Shown in pieces: positions 63,845 to 64,000 of a stretch of DNA of 64,000 nucleotides. Within the stretch, counting starts at the first letter, position 1; each line of letters starts with the position of its first letter. A program made the translations under genes and the position numbers. Below the pieces are notes generated by a model that made no database searches, had not been told where the DNA came from, and worked only from the letters and a program-made list of their open reading frames with translations. Source of the DNA: an uncultured Collinsella sp. (GTDB lineage: Bacteria; Actinomycetota; Coriobacteriia; Coriobacteriales; Coriobacteriaceae); NCBI GenBank assembly GCA_902491395.1, contig CABUHO010000011.1:6948-70947 (forward strand). The letters are read 5' to 3'.

Positions 63845-64000
63845 CTCCGACAACGCCGGTGTTTTGGCAACGACAGACACTATGACCCAATCCGAGGGCA
63901 CTAAAAAGATAGGAGCCCCCGCTCGTGACCGCGGGTCGGGGCTGTGACAATGATGTTGAAGTGCCATAGGCGCAGCCGCGCCGCAACGAGGTTGGGAGGC

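Noticed and set aside
63901..63999. 3' end of a minus-strand gene entering from the right (a frame ending PTRGHERGLLSF, then TAG)
   Set aside because: Only about 32 codons are in the window, and part of the frame lies in a terminator-like GC hairpin; not enough to support a gene.

Overview
The window is high-GC DNA from an anaerobic gut actinobacterium, most likely a Collinsella or close Coriobacteriia relative. Pointers are a hydrogen-producing formate hydrogenlyase, two selenocysteine (UGA) genes, a giant BspA-type surface protein with an actinobacterial LAxTG-like anchor, and several families of short intergenic palindromes. The organism assignment is inference from gene content; no rRNA is present.

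Layout: 1-282 is the 5' end of a molybdopterin oxidoreductase that runs off the window. 405-16249 (all minus strand) is a formate hydrogenlyase locus: hydN-like ferredoxin and selenocysteine FdhF, then, after a terminator, hyfABCDEF, the hydrogenase large subunit, ferredoxin and small subunit, the HycH and HycI maturation proteins and a FocA formate channel. 16250-17042 is a RelB/DinJ-PIN toxin-antitoxin pair. 17043-17580 is a block of palindromic repeats, followed by tRNA-Gly and tRNA-Pro. Next come brnQ and a 4,705-residue surface protein (19313-33430).

33557-39917 is a compact minus-strand cluster: a HgdB/double-cubane-type protein, its BadF-type ATPase, a glycosyltransferase, SelD (itself with selenocysteine at position 17), YedF, a DUF3343 protein and a class V aminotransferase of the cysteine desulfurase type. 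39995-46714 holds an Opp-type ABC transporter preceded by a second HgdB-like protein. 47165-52671 holds molybdate uptake (modABC) and molybdopterin synthesis (mogA, moeA). The right end is housekeeping: a CLC channel, a lipid kinase, an ArfB-like hydrolase, xpt, an MFS exporter, metY, a C_GCAxxG_C_C protein, a YigZ protein, RNase P RNA, ribosomal protein S1 and a HAD hydrolase.

How it fits together: FdhF needs molybdenum (modABC, mogA, moeA), selenium (selD and neighbours) and Fe-S clusters. Together with the Hyf-type hydrogenase it would convert formate to H2 and CO2, and three antiporter-like membrane subunits imply ion pumping. The selA/selB/selC and hyp genes needed to complete this are not in the window. 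The least explained part is the selenium cluster containing a double-cubane-type ATP-driven redox pair and a glycosyltransferase whose frame overlaps selD.
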